A stretch of 64,000 nucleotides of DNA from Shinisaurus crocodilurus (GCA_021292165.1 CM037878.1:1054001-1118000), one strand, 5' to 3'. Shown: positions 31,971 to 42,040, counted from the stretch's first letter. Notes: generated by a model from the sequence alone, not told the origin. Made by a program: numbers and translations.

Positions 31971-32323
31971 CAGTGCTTCTCAAATAGTGGGGCGGGCCCC
32001 CCAGGGGGGGCGCGAGGCTCCGTAAAGGGGGGCTCGTTTGACCTCAGTTAAAAGTTTTTTTTAATATTGTGTTCCTTTAAATCCTGTGCTCCTTTAAATC
32101 TTTTCTGCTACAGTTAATAAAGCTATTCTTTGTTGTAAATTGATCCACATTTCTTTCTTTTTTTATTCTCTTATACCGGTACGTTAATAAGGATACAGTG
32201 TTATGCAGAGGTGTACTTATAACAATTTTATAGACAAATGATACTATTTACAGTCGCGTGGGGGGCGCGAAATGTTTTCTTCTTCCTAGGGGGGACATGA
32301 CAGAAAATAATTGAGAAGCACTG
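31971..32323. mobile_element. hAT-Charlie-like element (copy 2)
   Basis: CAGTGCTTCTCAA to TTGAGAAGCACTG with a perfect TSD CATTAGGC (31963-31970 and 32324-32331). It has a small extra segment (ACCGGTACGTTA, near 32176) relative to copy 1. Confidence 0.93.
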
Positions 32324-32392
32324 CATTAGGCAGAGTGAGAAGGTATATTTGGGGTACCATAAAAGGGCAGACTATTGGTGGTTGCTTAATTA

Positions 32393-32597
32393 GGAACATC
32401 TGAGGCTGCCTTCTACTGACCCTGGGTCCATCTAGCCCGGTATTGTCAACACTGACTGGCAGCAGCGGCTCTCCAGGGTTTCAGGCAGGAGTTTTTCCAG
32501 CCCTACCTGGTCCTGGGTATGCTGCCTGCCGGGGGTCGAACGGGGGACCCTCTGCCTGCAAACTAAAGCAGGTACTTCTGCCACTGAGCTGTGGCTC
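32393..32597 (-). mobile_element. tRNA-derived SINE (copy 2)
   Basis: Counterpart of 24000-24185 but keeping about 20 more bases around the B-box region (plus strand CCGGGGGTCGAACGGGGG). Closer to full length. Confidence 0.88.
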
Positions 32598-32897
32598 CAG
32601 ATAATTTGGATTACTAGTGCTATGATTTGGATTTCCTAACCCATGTGTGTGAAGGTGTCTTGGCCAGCCTGGCACGATGAAGAACTTCACTTGGATGTGA
32701 GCTGCCAGTGTGACCGGACCGGACCGGGACTCTGTCTGGTACTGCAAGTTGTTGTTTTATGGTTGTTTCCTTCTGTTGTTTCCTCACTGGGGGAGGGGGG
32801 CACCCTCACCCTTTCCAGAAGAGGAGTGGGCTGGTGAATTCACAGGGGTGGGGTTTTTTACTGCTCAACGCCCCGCCCCCCTTGCACATGCCTCACT

Positions 32898-33235
32898 TAA
32901 ATGCCCCCCTGCTTTGCAAATGTCATAAAGCCATTTGGAGGTAAATGGGCCCTCATTTCCATCCCTTTGCCCAGTCCATTAGCTAAAGGGAGGAAAAACC
33001 CTTTTCATCCCAGGGATGACAATGTCCTTTTCTTTCTGAGGCAGCAGCCTCTTCTCTTAACTGCTAAACCAACCTTAATTACTGAGAGTGGTTGGCTAAT
33101 ACACATTTAGGGCTGTGTTGGGCAATAGAAGGTCTCCTGTAGTTTTATACGGGCCATTTTATTTAACCTGCTATAAAATCATTAACAAGTTGTCCACTGT
33201 TAACTGCCCCAAACATTTATCTTGTCCCCAGGCCT
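32898..33235. other. Candidate conserved non-coding block
   Basis: Repeat-free, CpG-poor and AT-rich, with an octamer-like TTTGCAAAT, the homeobox-like core TTAATTA, and a TATAAAATCATTAACAAG stretch. No coding frame. It contrasts with the repeat-filled surroundings. Conservation is a guess from composition. Confidence 0.3.
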
Positions 33236-33479
33236 GGGGAGTCTGGGGGAGCAGATGCTGCTCTGGATCCAGACAGAAAAGGAGAGGGGGGGGGAGTTTG
33301 GCCTGGGCCACAACGGCAGCTCCGCTGCTTTGGGTGTCAGCAGGATGGCCGGCCCGCAGAACAAGGCCTGAGGATGAGAGGCCCTCAGAGGCACAGCGCG
33401 GGTGCAAGCAGACTTTGGGTTGCCTGGCATCCCACAATGGCTAAAAGAATTCTGGAAAATGTGGGGGCGGGGAGGTGCA

Positions 33480-33575
33480 GTGTTATCCAACCTTAGCTGG
33501 CCTGGCTGGGGCATGCTGGGAGTTGTAGGCCAAAAACATCTGGGGACCCAAGGTTGGAGAACACTGGGCTAAAGG
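33480..33575. mobile_element. Palindromic hAT-like MITE, one arm mostly lost
   Basis: GCATGCTGGGAGTTGTAGGC then ACATCTGGGGACCCAAGG and GGAGAACACTG form the right arm of the family at 8751-8871; the left arm is reduced to CAGTGTTATCCAACCTTAG. Confidence 0.75.
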
Positions 33576-33794
33576 AAAGAAAAATGCATAAGTATTAGGT
33601 AGCCATATCGGTCCATGCGATGGAAATCCAAAATCTACAATAAGGCAATACCGACAGAAAGATGGCAAGCAGACCAGCAGCCGCATTCTTCCTCAGTTCG
33701 GCATGTTGTTGAAAGGGTGAGGCACCATCTCCAAGCAAGGGCTGGGCAGCCCTCATCTCAGAGGAGCTCCCCCCCCCCTCCTGCCACTTAAGAG

Positions 33795-34690
33795 GTGTAC
33801 TCAAGATCTTCTAAGGAGGATCTTCTCCAGGTGGGCTTCAGGCCTGGCTGTGGCACAGAAACTGCCTTGGCTGCCCTGTGCGATGCCCTTTGCTGGGGGA
33901 GGGATGGGTGGGAGGGTGATCACTGGATGCTCCTGGACCTCTCAACAGCCTTCAGTACCACCCGCCGTGGTATCCTTCTGGAGAGGCTGTCTGACCTGGG
34001 TCCTCGGAGTATACCTTCCCAGGGGTTCCACTCCTACCTAGATGGCCGATTCCAGAAGGCGGTGCTGGGGCATTTCTGCTCTGCACATGTGCTTTCAGGT
34101 TCTGCAGGGTTAATCTGGAGAGAGGTGTGACTGATTTGCAGGTAACACCCAAGTCTACTTTTCCTTTTCCTCCAATGTTGGTGTGGGGCACTAAATCAGT
34201 GCCACAAGAATGGAGCAGATGAGAGCAGTTCAGTCCAAACTGAACGAGACAGAGGTGCTGTTAGTCTGGCCGGGATAGTGATGTCCAACTCCAACCTGCT
34301 CTAGAAGTGGCTGCACTCCCTTGGAAGAAGAATCGGGTTCCTACTTTTGGGGTGCTTGTGGATCCACCTCTGTCATTAGAGGCACCAGTGGTACAGAGTG
34401 TCTTTTATCAGCCCAAGCTGTTACGCGGCTACGCCAGCAACAGCCCTACCTGGATTGAGACAGCCCGGCTTCTTTGGTCTGCAGCTTCCCAGCCGGAGAA
34501 CTATGATGTGTTGAATATGGGGATGCCTTTGAGAACCATCTGTAGATTTAAATTAGTTCCAAATCTGGTTGCAAGACAGCTAACTGGGACTGGGTAATAT
34601 GAGCAGATCACGTGTTTTGCCATATTTGTTGCATTTATTTCTTATTTGCCATATCCTCTGGGTGGCTGCCGCTGACTCCCTGTCTGTTTC
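33795..34690 (+). pseudogene. L2 LINE reverse-transcriptase fragment, degraded
   Basis: The plus strand encodes QVGFRPGCGTETALAALCDA and then LLDLSTAFSTTRRGILLERL, the L2-clade reverse-transcriptase block that includes the first catalytic aspartate (LLDLSTAF; the family form is LDLSAAFDT). Downstream, in other frames, come weak matches to the later reverse-transcriptase regions, with many frameshifts. The 3' part resembles the L2 C-terminal region and UTR. It is an old, dead copy. Confidence 0.75.
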
Positions 34691-34716
34691 TGGGCCCAAT
34701 TCAAGGTGCTGGGATT

Positions 34717-34741
34717 CTATCTATCTATCTATCTATCTATC
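34717..34741. repeat. (CTAT)n microsatellite
   Basis: About six tandem CTAT units next to the L2 fragment. Confidence 0.9.
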
Positions 34742-35716
34742 CTGTGAACTTTGTTGTAGGAGGGTCTCAGTAATGTGAGTAAATAAATCTATTTATTGTT
34801 CATTTGTTTTGTTTTGTTTCTAAATTGTAAACTTTCTATGAAATTTTCATGGATAGAGGTGCAGAAATGTTTTGAATAAAAATGCAATGAAACAGAGCCT
34901 GCTTATCTGGGGGAGGGGTGAAGGGCTGAGCAGAGTCCCGGCCGGGTGGTGGTGGGGCAGCCACAGATTCCACAGAAAATCCATCCTCTCCCGGGGCTTT
35001 TGGTGCAAGTTCCTCTGGGCAGGGAAAGGTCACTGCAGTGACTGAAGTGTGAAGAGGAAAAAGATACCCCTGGGAGTTTTGCAGGCCTGACTGGAGCTTT
35101 CATTATTTTCTTGGTGCTCATAAGGAGCGGCCCCCACTTGCCCCCCACATAACAGCACTTCCCGCAAGCTGCAGCATCGCATCTTTGCTTGAGAGAAAAC
35201 AAAGCCATCGGGGAGCGCTCCCTTCGGAGACTTCTGGCAGCCTCCCTGTCTTGGGGCCGTCGTTTTGCCTTTCTGCCATGACCGGGTTCCCTCGTGAAGT
35301 GGGCCTGCTGATGGAGGTGGTGGCTGCAGACCCCCCCGCCCCCATTTCCTTATGATGCTCCTCGTGTGTGCGACCGACCGTGAGACAGCCTCTGCAATGC
35401 TGCAAGGGGTCCCAGGACACGCCTCTTGGGTGACACAGTCCCTGCAGCCCCCCAGGGTGGCAAAATGTCTTGAGTGGGGGTCAGGGGGCATTTAGATTTA
35501 CTGACTTGTGAGGGTCTCTTCAGCTTTGTTCGTACTAATATGCTTTACTTTGGATTGTGATCCTGCCGGCACAGTTTTGGCCTGTCTTCATGGATCCTTA
35601 ATATCGGTGCCAACAAAAAGAAGATGCTCCACACTTCTATGAGATTATGAAGTTGGCGGAGAATCCGAAATGTCTTCAAAAGCAAGGTGGCCCACACTGG
35701 GAACAACCACTATTCA
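34742..35716. other. Single-copy DNA, no gene seen
   Basis: I recognise no exon or repeat. Minus-strand open frames of 100-153 codons near 35030-35490 carry no domain. Confidence 0.35.
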
Positions 35717-35749
35717 TGGAGGAGGAGGAGGAGGAGGAGGAGGAGGAGG
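35717..35749. repeat. (GGA)n microsatellite
   Basis: About ten GGA units. The short hAT element at 35746-35910 is inserted within or beside it, and GGA/GAC triplets resume at 35911-35950. Confidence 0.9.
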
Positions 35750-35910
35750 GCCGGTGCTACCATTAGGCCAACTAGGCAGCGGCCTAGGGCGCAGGGCTAA
35801 AGGGGGCACCAGAAATAGGGAGGGAGGGCTCAAGTGGGAAGGGGGGGTGGCTAAATATCTGATCTTGCCTAGGGCACCAAACTGCACCAAACTGCCTTGC
35901 ACCGGCCCTG
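35746..35910. mobile_element. Non-autonomous hAT element, short form
   Basis: Left end GAGGGCCGGTGCTACCATTA, inner block CTAGGGCGCAGGGCTAAAGG, and right end CCTTGCACCGGCCCTG. It is the same family as 51622-51785 and 60467-60620. The TSD cannot be read reliably because the target was a GGA microsatellite (candidate AGGAGGAG). Confidence 0.88.
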
Positions 35911-35951
35911 AGGAGGAGGAGGAGGACGAGGACGAGGACGAGGACGAGGAG

Positions 35952-36350
35952 GCGGCAATCAGTGACTGCAAGTCCTGGTGGCAGGCCACAGGCCACCTCC
36001 AGGATCAGAGGCAGTTGCCGGGGAACATGGACGGGAGGGTGCTGTTGCACTCCTGCTTGTGGGTTTTCCTTTGGGGCATAGATTTCATAGATCATAGAGT
36101 TGGAAGGAGCCTACAAGGCCATCGAGTCCAACCCCCTGCTCAACGCAGGAAACTAGAGGAGGGGTCTCCCATCGATCCAAGTAACAACCAGGCCTGACCC
36201 TGCTTAGCTTTCCACGCTCAGACAAGCTGAGCCAGCGTGAGCCACAGGCCTGTATGTGCATCTGGCTGGCCAATGTGGGAACAGAATGCTGGGCGAGACG
36301 GGCCTTGGCCTGATCCAGCATCATGGTTCTTCTGCGGTTCTTAACGCGGC
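35952..36350 (+). mobile_element. CR1-related LINE tail, interrupted by a SINE
   Basis: GGCAATCAGTGACTGCAAGT through GAACATGGACGGGAGGGTGC, then, after the SINE at 36080-36257, GGCCAATGTGGGAACAGAAT and CTGATCCAGCATCATGG. It is the same non-coding tail as at 736-958 and 44040-44260. Confidence 0.8.
36080..36257 (-). mobile_element. 5S-rRNA-derived SINE with CR1 tail (full length)
   Basis: On the minus strand the first ~56 bases align, diverged, with the 5' half of 5S rRNA (CAGCTTGTCTGAGCGTGG). They are followed by GGAAAGCTAAGCAGGGTCAG, GGCCTGGTTGTTACTTGGAT and GGGAGACC, covering internal promoter boxes A and C. Then comes a CR1-type 3' end (GTTGAGCAGGGGGTTGGACT, CCTTCCAACTCTATGAT). A 4-bp TSD, GCAT (36076-36079 and 36258-36261), brackets it, and the host tail is continuous without it. 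CR1 machinery probably supplied mobility. Confidence 0.87.
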
Positions 36351-36639
36351 CTCCACTGCTGCACCCATCTTCAGCCTTGGTAACTGGGCCAGCTGCAGGA
36401 GCAATACCGGCGTGGGGTGCCTCCAGTTCTGGATCCCAGGGGTAGTGTTTCTTGCTTGCAGGGCAGCAGACCCCTCGCAAGCAAGACGGATGCGCTGCCC
36501 TTGTGGCGTGCCTCCTTCCTCCACTCTGGACAGGCCTTTGCAGTGGACCCCGGCCAGATGCGTCTCCCAGGTGCCCCGATTGTCTGCAGAGATTGTGTGT
36601 GGTGAAAAGGATCAGTGCTTGTAATCTCTGGGCGAATCC

Positions 36640-36960
36640 CCCCATTATCCACTGCACTAATTAACTGCAGGGTTCAGCCGAGGAGCATTGTGAGGTCTTG
36701 GCTCCAGGAACGCTGCCCCCAAGGGGAAGCAAACACCCTCCCGGGGTGGCCCCTCTCATGCTTGGGCAGCGCATGCTGGCAAACAGCCCCACTCCATTCT
36801 CCTGCCGCTGCCAGCTCCAGGCTTAGCAATATCGGAGCCAATTCTTCCCCGTGTTAATCTGAAAGATCAATGCAGACAAAAGCCCCCACACTGGAATCTG
36901 TTTGCCGAGCGTGCAGCTGTGTCAATCTGGAAAGACAAAGGAGAGCGACTCTGTCAACAG
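36640..36960. other. Candidate conserved non-coding block
   Basis: Repeat-free, with ACTAATTAACTGCAG, TTAGCAATATCGGAGCC and TTAATCTGAAAGATCAATGC. No coding frame with a recognisable domain. Enhancer-like by texture only. Confidence 0.28.
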
Positions 36961-37501
36961 GCTGCGCAGCTCAGGTAGCCATGGGGTGAAGAGGGGCCAA
37001 GAAGCCAAAGGCCACCCTCCAGCCCCATCCAGACCGAGGGACCAGGGAGTGGAGGGGCCCAGGGCAGAGGCGCTGCCCTTTCCGTGTGTGCGTGCGTGCG
37101 TGCGTGCATGGAATTGGCTGGTTGGCAGAGCCTGTGAGCTCATCAGTTTACGCCGTTTCTAAGGGGGCAGCTGGCTCATCCCTCTGGGCATCGGAGAGAG
37201 GGCACGGTGCGCTTGGACGTGCCCGTGAGAGGCAGAGCCGCTCTCTGGCGCTAGGAGCTAAGCAGCACCGCACCGGACCTTGATCCTGACGGGGAGGGCC
37301 AGGCCGGGGCGGGGGCGCTTTTGCCTCTTGTGCACCCCGTGGTGGCACCCGAGGTTCCTGTCACAGGCTTGGAGCCACAGACTTTGGGGCGCCATTGTAA
37401 ATTTCCACAGAACGGGTCGAGTGATGTTGTGCCCACTGCTCACAGATGGTCCTACCATGAGGCAAATCGGGGCGGGGGGGGAGAATTTGGGGCACTACAG
37501 A
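36961..37501. other. GC-rich single-copy DNA, no gene seen
   Basis: Contains a GTGC/GTGT-rich run (37083-37108). No exon recognised. Confidence 0.35.
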
Positions 37502-37574
37502 GCACGCTGGCTGGGGCATGCTGGGAGCTGTAGGCCAAAAACATCTGGGGGCCCAAGGTTGGCGAACACTGCTA
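37502..37574. mobile_element. Palindromic hAT-like MITE, single arm
   Basis: GCACGCTGGCTGGGGCATGC through ACATCTGGGGGCCCAAGG to GCGAACACTG, the right arm of the family at 8751-8871. Confidence 0.75.
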
Positions 37575-38720
37575 GAGAGGGTGTCACAGTGGGAGACTGG
37601 CAGATCTGGCTCACGGGACACCATCTCACCGATCCAGTAACATCCCTCCTTCTTTCCCATTAGGCTTGCGCAGGAGGAGAACTTCCAAACCAGTGGCCTG
37701 AAGCGGCAGACGCTTTGCACGCAGGAGGCAATGCCAGGTCCAGTCTCCGGCATCTCTGGTTCAAAGGCAAAGAGCCTCTGCCTGGGCCATGGAGCTGACC
37801 GGCGGTCCATCCAGGCCTGCACTTTCTACTCTGCCCAGTGGGCAGCTGATTCAGTATTATTCTGCATTTTCTCTGATCTGGCAATCTCATATCCAGAAGG
37901 AATGAAGGTCGTGTTTGTCAGGAGGCACCACGCTTGTCTTTGAAAGTTAAACACGGCAAGCCCCACAAGATCACACCAGCAATGCTCGTGTTTAGACAAT
38001 TGCACCTTTCAAGGTTATTTTATCCATGATATATGGCTCGATTCAGAGACAGTAAAACACAGGTCTAAAGCTTATTAATGACTTCAGCAGCCCCCTGAAA
38101 ACACCACCAGGGAGACTTTCCAGCTCACGCAGCCCTATTAAAGAAGCAGTGACATCATGTCTCTTGGGCTGCCGACACAGAGGAAGACTGCAAGGGATCC
38201 CCCCTTCCCCAGTAAAACCCGGCAGTAAAGTTTGGCACCAGAGTCATTAAACCCATGGCTGCTGCCTCCTTCCTCTCTCCCTGGTCTGGGACGGAGATGG
38301 AAGAATGCAGCCTTGTCCAGAGCAGGGTGTTGCAGGTCGCATCAGCAGGACGACCTGCGCAGGCCCTAATCAGGGTTGTGCATCGCCACCTGTGACACAC
38401 TTGCGCACAAGGAACGCTGTAGGGGAGATCGCACACATGTTCCATTCTGTGCAAAAGGGCCAAGCTAGCAGTGAGGGAAGCTGCCACCTTTTCCAGCTCA
38501 TGGGTCCCAGATGTACACGCACCGGGAATGTTTGTACACACTTGGGGCAGAAACGGATCTTTCCCTGTTAGTCAGGGTAAGAGTTTGTCCAGGTCAATGG
38601 GTCTTCTTTCCCAATTGTCTTAGAAATTATCTGGGCACCCAGGGATTTTGACTCGCCCATGCACCCCCAAATCTGGTCCGTCCAAAAGAATATTTGGCAG
38701 TCAGGGAGTGACCCTAGTTG
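37575..38720. other. Single-copy DNA; possible SINE relic
   Basis: 37700-37760 has weak SINE similarity (GCTTTGCACGCAGGAGGCAA). 37970-38160 is AT-rich and repeat-free (TTATCCATGATATATGGC, AGCTTATTAATGACTTC) and may be a conserved non-coding element. No exon recognised. Confidence 0.3.
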
Positions 38721-38938
38721 AGGGTTCTAGTGCTACCAGCCAGGAGGCCTTGTGCAGTTATATGCCATCTTTTCTTCCTTAACAGATTTTGCACAGTAAG
38801 AGAAAAGATGGAAGAAGTGGTAGAGAAATGCAGGAGCGTTCCAAACAGAAGACATCGCCTGCCCCCCTCCACTCCCCAGTAAGGTTCTGTGAACGAGGCA
38901 GGGCGATAGCACAATAAAAGCCTCGTCTGGAAGGACCC
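38721..38938 (+). mobile_element. Small DNA transposon, GGGTNCTTCCAGAC-type ends
   Basis: The left part AGTGCTACCAGCCAGGAGGC and the right end CCTCGTCTGGAAGGACCC are shared with 39424-39617 and 56004-56240. The middle has inverted CTTTTCTTCCTTAAC and AGTAAGAGAAAAG. No coding capacity. Confidence 0.6.
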
Positions 38939-39189
38939 ACTGTGAGCGCATCATGACTCTCCCGATAGTTAGACCCAGAGGGAGTGGAATGAACAAACAT
39001 GGCCCACAGCTCCGTCCCAGACTCCCGCTCACAGACTGTATTGCAGCAGCTCCATTTTCAGGCTGGCTACAAGTCCTGGCTGACTCCCATCTGTCCCTTT
39101 CTCTTTCTCTCTCCGCAGGACTGGCTATAGACTAAGGTAGCCCTGCAGTATTAAGTCTACCATGCAGACTAAAGAAGAAGTCCTAATAA

Positions 39190-39300
39190 CTTTGCTGCTG
39201 TTTGTTTGTTTGTTGTTTATGGCATTTCTATACCACCCAATAGCTGAAACTCTCTGGGCAGTTCACAAAACAAAACCACAAAATACAGTAACATCATAAA
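39190..39300. repeat. LINE-tail-like interspersed repeat
   Basis: TATACCACCCAATAGCTGAA and CTCTGGGCAGTTCACAAAAC match 10916-10980, followed by an A-rich stretch. Confidence 0.5.
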
Positions 39301-39423
39301 CCATAATATGAAAATATTTAAAAAATGTTTTTTTAAAAACCAGAATAAAAACCAAAGTAAAAGCCAGCAGCAATGCAAAGGTCTTGAAAAACATGAACAC
39401 CATTTTTTTTAAAAAAACTGAAG

Positions 39424-39617
39424 GCTCCTGGTGCTACCACTCAGGAGGCTTCGTGCAGCAATTCTGTCTTTTCTTAACAGATTTTCTGTGGTAAGAAAAA
39501 AGAAAGTAGAAGTGGTGGGAAAACACAAGTGGGTGAGAGCATCATCCAGGCCCTCCCCAGAAATTCCATTACTGTACTTAGGCAGGGTGATGGGCACATT
39601 AAAAGCTTCAGCTGGAA
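39424..39617 (+). mobile_element. Small DNA transposon, same family as 38721
   Basis: GGTGCTACCACTCAGGAGGC, a central hairpin around TCTTAACAGATTTTCTGTGG, and a right end with TTAAAAGCTTCAGCTGGAAG. Diverged from its neighbour at 38721. Confidence 0.55.
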
Positions 39618-40384
39618 GCATAGTACAAAGCCTGGGAAATCACTGAAAAGATCACATGGTAGGTGCCCGGTGGTGAGCACCTACCAACCAAGTTCCACTC
39701 CTGCCCTCACTTGCCTGACTTGGGCAAAATCATCCCCCTTCTCCAGATCCCAAAAGCCAGGCCCCATGCAAAGCCAGCTGCAGAGTCCAGGGGGGGGGCT
39801 CTCTCTCAACATCGCCTTAGCCCCCAATGCAGGAGCCACTAAGCCCCTCTCACACACCTGCCCAATTGTCATGCCAATAAAGTGCCACAGAGGGCAAGGA
39901 TTCCAGCCCCACGGGGCAATCCTAATGACAGGATTAGTCCCAGCAATCACCTCTTGTTCAAGCAGAAGGGATCCCCTGGTTTGTTTTCCTTTGCTGGCTC
40001 TTTGTTAAACCCAAGCAGCTTCTTCCCCAAAAAGAAAGGCCAGGGACTTCCTCAGAGGAGCTCAACCTTCTCCAGACTTCAAGATCTTAAACAAGTTCAC
40101 CCAATAAATGCAGAGCTCTGTCTCCCACTCTGGGAAGGCCACCCATCACCCTGTTATCTATAAGGCAAGCGTGAGCGATGGCTCCAGAGATGTCCCTCTC
40201 CCACAGGCCAGCTTTGCACAGTCAGTTGCAACCTTCTCCGCTGGGCCTTCACTGCTCTCCAGGAAGCACTCACTGGAGACCAGGCCTTGGCAGTGGACAG
40301 AGGAGCAGAGTGTGATGGTCCAGCCTGATTGCCCACTCTAGCTGGCAGAGAAAGGTACCTGACATCACCTGCAAACCAATCCTT
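39618..40384. other. Single-copy DNA, no gene seen
   Basis: I recognise no exon or repeat in this stretch. Confidence 0.35.
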
Positions 40385-40460
40385 TTTTAACTGGGATCGA
40401 ACCAGGGGGCCTTCCGCTTGCAAATCGGGTGCTCCCCACTGAGTTAGGGTCCCTCCCGAA
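40385..40460 (-). mobile_element. tRNA-derived SINE head
   Basis: The minus strand reads AGGGACCCTAACTCAGTGGG (A-box region) and a perfect B box GGTTCGATCCC about 35 bases later. The body is not recognisable. Confidence 0.6.
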
Positions 40461-40488
40461 TGAGGCATCCAGCACTGTCTGTCTAGCT

Positions 40489-40621
40489 CAGTGTTCTCCA
40501 ACTTTGGATCCCCAGATGTTTTTGGCCTACAACTCCCAGCATGCCCCAGCCAGCTACGCTGGCTGGGGCATGCTGGGGAGTTTAGGCAAAACATCTGGGG
40601 ACCCAAGGTTGGAGAACACTG
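40489..40621. mobile_element. Palindromic hAT-like MITE
   Basis: Starts CAGTGTTCTCCAACTTTGGA and ends GTTGGAGAACACTG, with inverted arms throughout and a central GCATGCCCCAGCCAGC / GCTGGCTGGGGCATGC pair. Flanks TCTAGCT on the left and CTCTAGCT on the right support a TSD. Confidence 0.82.
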
Positions 40622-40675
40622 GCTCTAGCTCCATCTACCTACCTGCCACGCCACCCTATCTGTCTGTTACGCTAA

Positions 40676-41462
40676 CATCGACAGTAATCCAGCATCGTTT
40701 TGAGCTCCGCAAGTGACGCATTTTCTCGAATGAACATAGAGTGTTCGAGGATCGGATATTTGTAAGAGACTACAAAAACACTTGTTTACGAAGCCGTTGT
40801 ATTACCACTTTATGTAGCCTGCGAACCATGGACTATCTATAAACGTCACTTTCCACTCCTAAAGGTTTCATCACGTGCCTCCGGAAAATCCTGCAAATTA
40901 CTTGGGAAGATAGGCGAACAAATGTCAGTGTACTGGAAGAAGCAAAGACTACTAGCATTGAAAAAATGATCCTTCAACGCCAACTTCAGTGGACCGGTCA
41001 TGTTGTTCGAATGCCTGACTGCCGTCTCCCAAAGCAGTTACTTTACTCCCAACTCAAGGATGGAAAGCGGAATATCGGTGGTCAATATAAGAGGTTTAAA
41101 GATGTTCATAAGGCTAATCTAAAAAAATGCAATATAAACATCGAAAACTGGGAAGCTCTGGCCCATGAACGATCTAATTGGAGGTTGGCCTTTCACAAAG
41201 GTTCCATGGACTTTGAAGAAGCCCAAGTGCAAGGTGAAAGGGAGAGACGTGCTAAGCGAAAAGCATGTCAAATGAATCCTTTACAGGACCATCTTCTATC
41301 TGGTAACCTGTGTCCTCACTGTGGGAAGCTGTGTGGATCTAGAATTGGCCTCCACAGTCACCTACGGACCCATCGCTAGAGTCTACACAATCTTCTTTAG
41401 AATTTCCTCCTTTTATCCCGGAAGACAATCTTACTCGGTCACGAGTGATCGCCTGATGATGA
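40676..41462 (+). mobile_element. LINE 3' end encoding a C-terminal C2H2 finger
   Basis: The 3' end of a non-LTR retrotransposon distinct from CR1 and L2. It encodes the last reverse-transcriptase region (ACEPWTIYKRHF and IEKMILQRQLQWTGHVVRMP) and a terminal zinc finger, then a 3' end finishing GTCACGAGTGATCGCCTGAT. The same 3' end recurs at 574-735, 16141-16202 and 25288-25349. Clade not assigned. Confidence 0.8.
40966..41379 (+). pseudogene. LINE ORF2 C-terminal fragment (137 codons, open)
   Basis: Open to its own stop. Residues 1-20 hold LQWTGHVVRMPDCRLPKQLL, a hallmark of the reverse-transcriptase C-terminal part in several non-LTR clades. Residues ~37-105 are a basic linker (KRFKDVHKANLKKCNINIE, RAKRKACQMN). 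The end, CPHCGKLCGSRIGLHSHLRT plus H, is a C2H2-type finger that in such elements is thought to bind target DNA or RNA. The frame upstream of 40966 continues the reverse transcriptase but is broken. It is not a host zinc-finger gene. Confidence 0.8.
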
Positions 41463-41790
41463 CCATGTGTATCATAAAAACAACCAGCCAACCAACCAAA
41501 CAGAAGTTAACACTTAAAACACTGCACCACCTCCTGCAACCGGGTGCCCTCCACGTATTATGCATAGTAAAAGACAGAGGAAAGAAATGGTGGTTCAACT
41601 ACGCAATGAGGATGGCAAATTGATAACAGAAGACAAAGAAAAGGCAGAAGTGTTCAATTCCTACTTCGGCTCGGTCTTCTCCCAAAAGAGAGTTTATGTC
41701 CCCCCTGGCATACCTGAAGTGCAGACTGAAGGGGCAGGATTGCAGCTTGAGATTGATAGGCAAACGGTCAAGGAACACCTGATTACTGTA

Positions 41791-42040
41791 CAGTCATCCC
41801 TTGGATTGAGAGCATAATTCGTTCCGGAAACGTGCTTGTAATCCAAAACACTTGTATATCAAAACGAAATCCCCCCAAAAAAAATTGTATAGAGATTTTT
41901 AATTTAAGCCGTACTACAGTACTTGTATTGCAAGACGTCGCTTGTATATCAAGTAAAAAAAATATTAATAAATATTTAAAAATTTGCTTGTCTTGCAAAA
42001 CGCTCTCAAACCAAGTTACTTGCAATCCAAGGTATTACTG
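41791..42040. mobile_element. Tc1/mariner-like MITE
   Basis: Ends CAGTCATCCCTTGGATTG and CAATCCAAGGTATTACTG are inverted and flanked by TA dinucleotides (41789-41790 and 42041-42042), the mariner-type target duplication. The inside has repeated CTTGTATATCAA motifs and is AT-rich, with no transposase. It disrupts the CR1 frame. Confidence 0.88.

Larger units (their letters stand above)
24877..32817 (+). repeat. Copy 2 of the ~8-kb near-identical direct repeat
   Basis: Matches 15731-24404 in order and orientation but lacks the 754-bp insertion. Unlike copy 1 it continues past CACCCTCACCCTTTCCA into single-copy sequence. Its left boundary is a hAT element end. Apart from the repeats listed separately it contains no recognisable gene. 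Confidence 0.95.

Noticed and set aside
36150..36250. A possible 5S rRNA gene or pseudogene
   Set aside because: The 3' part of 5S is replaced by a CR1 tail, a 4-bp duplication flanks the unit and a second copy exists, so it is a SINE.
41306..41379. A C2H2 zinc-finger protein gene
   Set aside because: The finger is the end of a LINE reverse-transcriptase frame, and the same tail recurs as truncated copies elsewhere.
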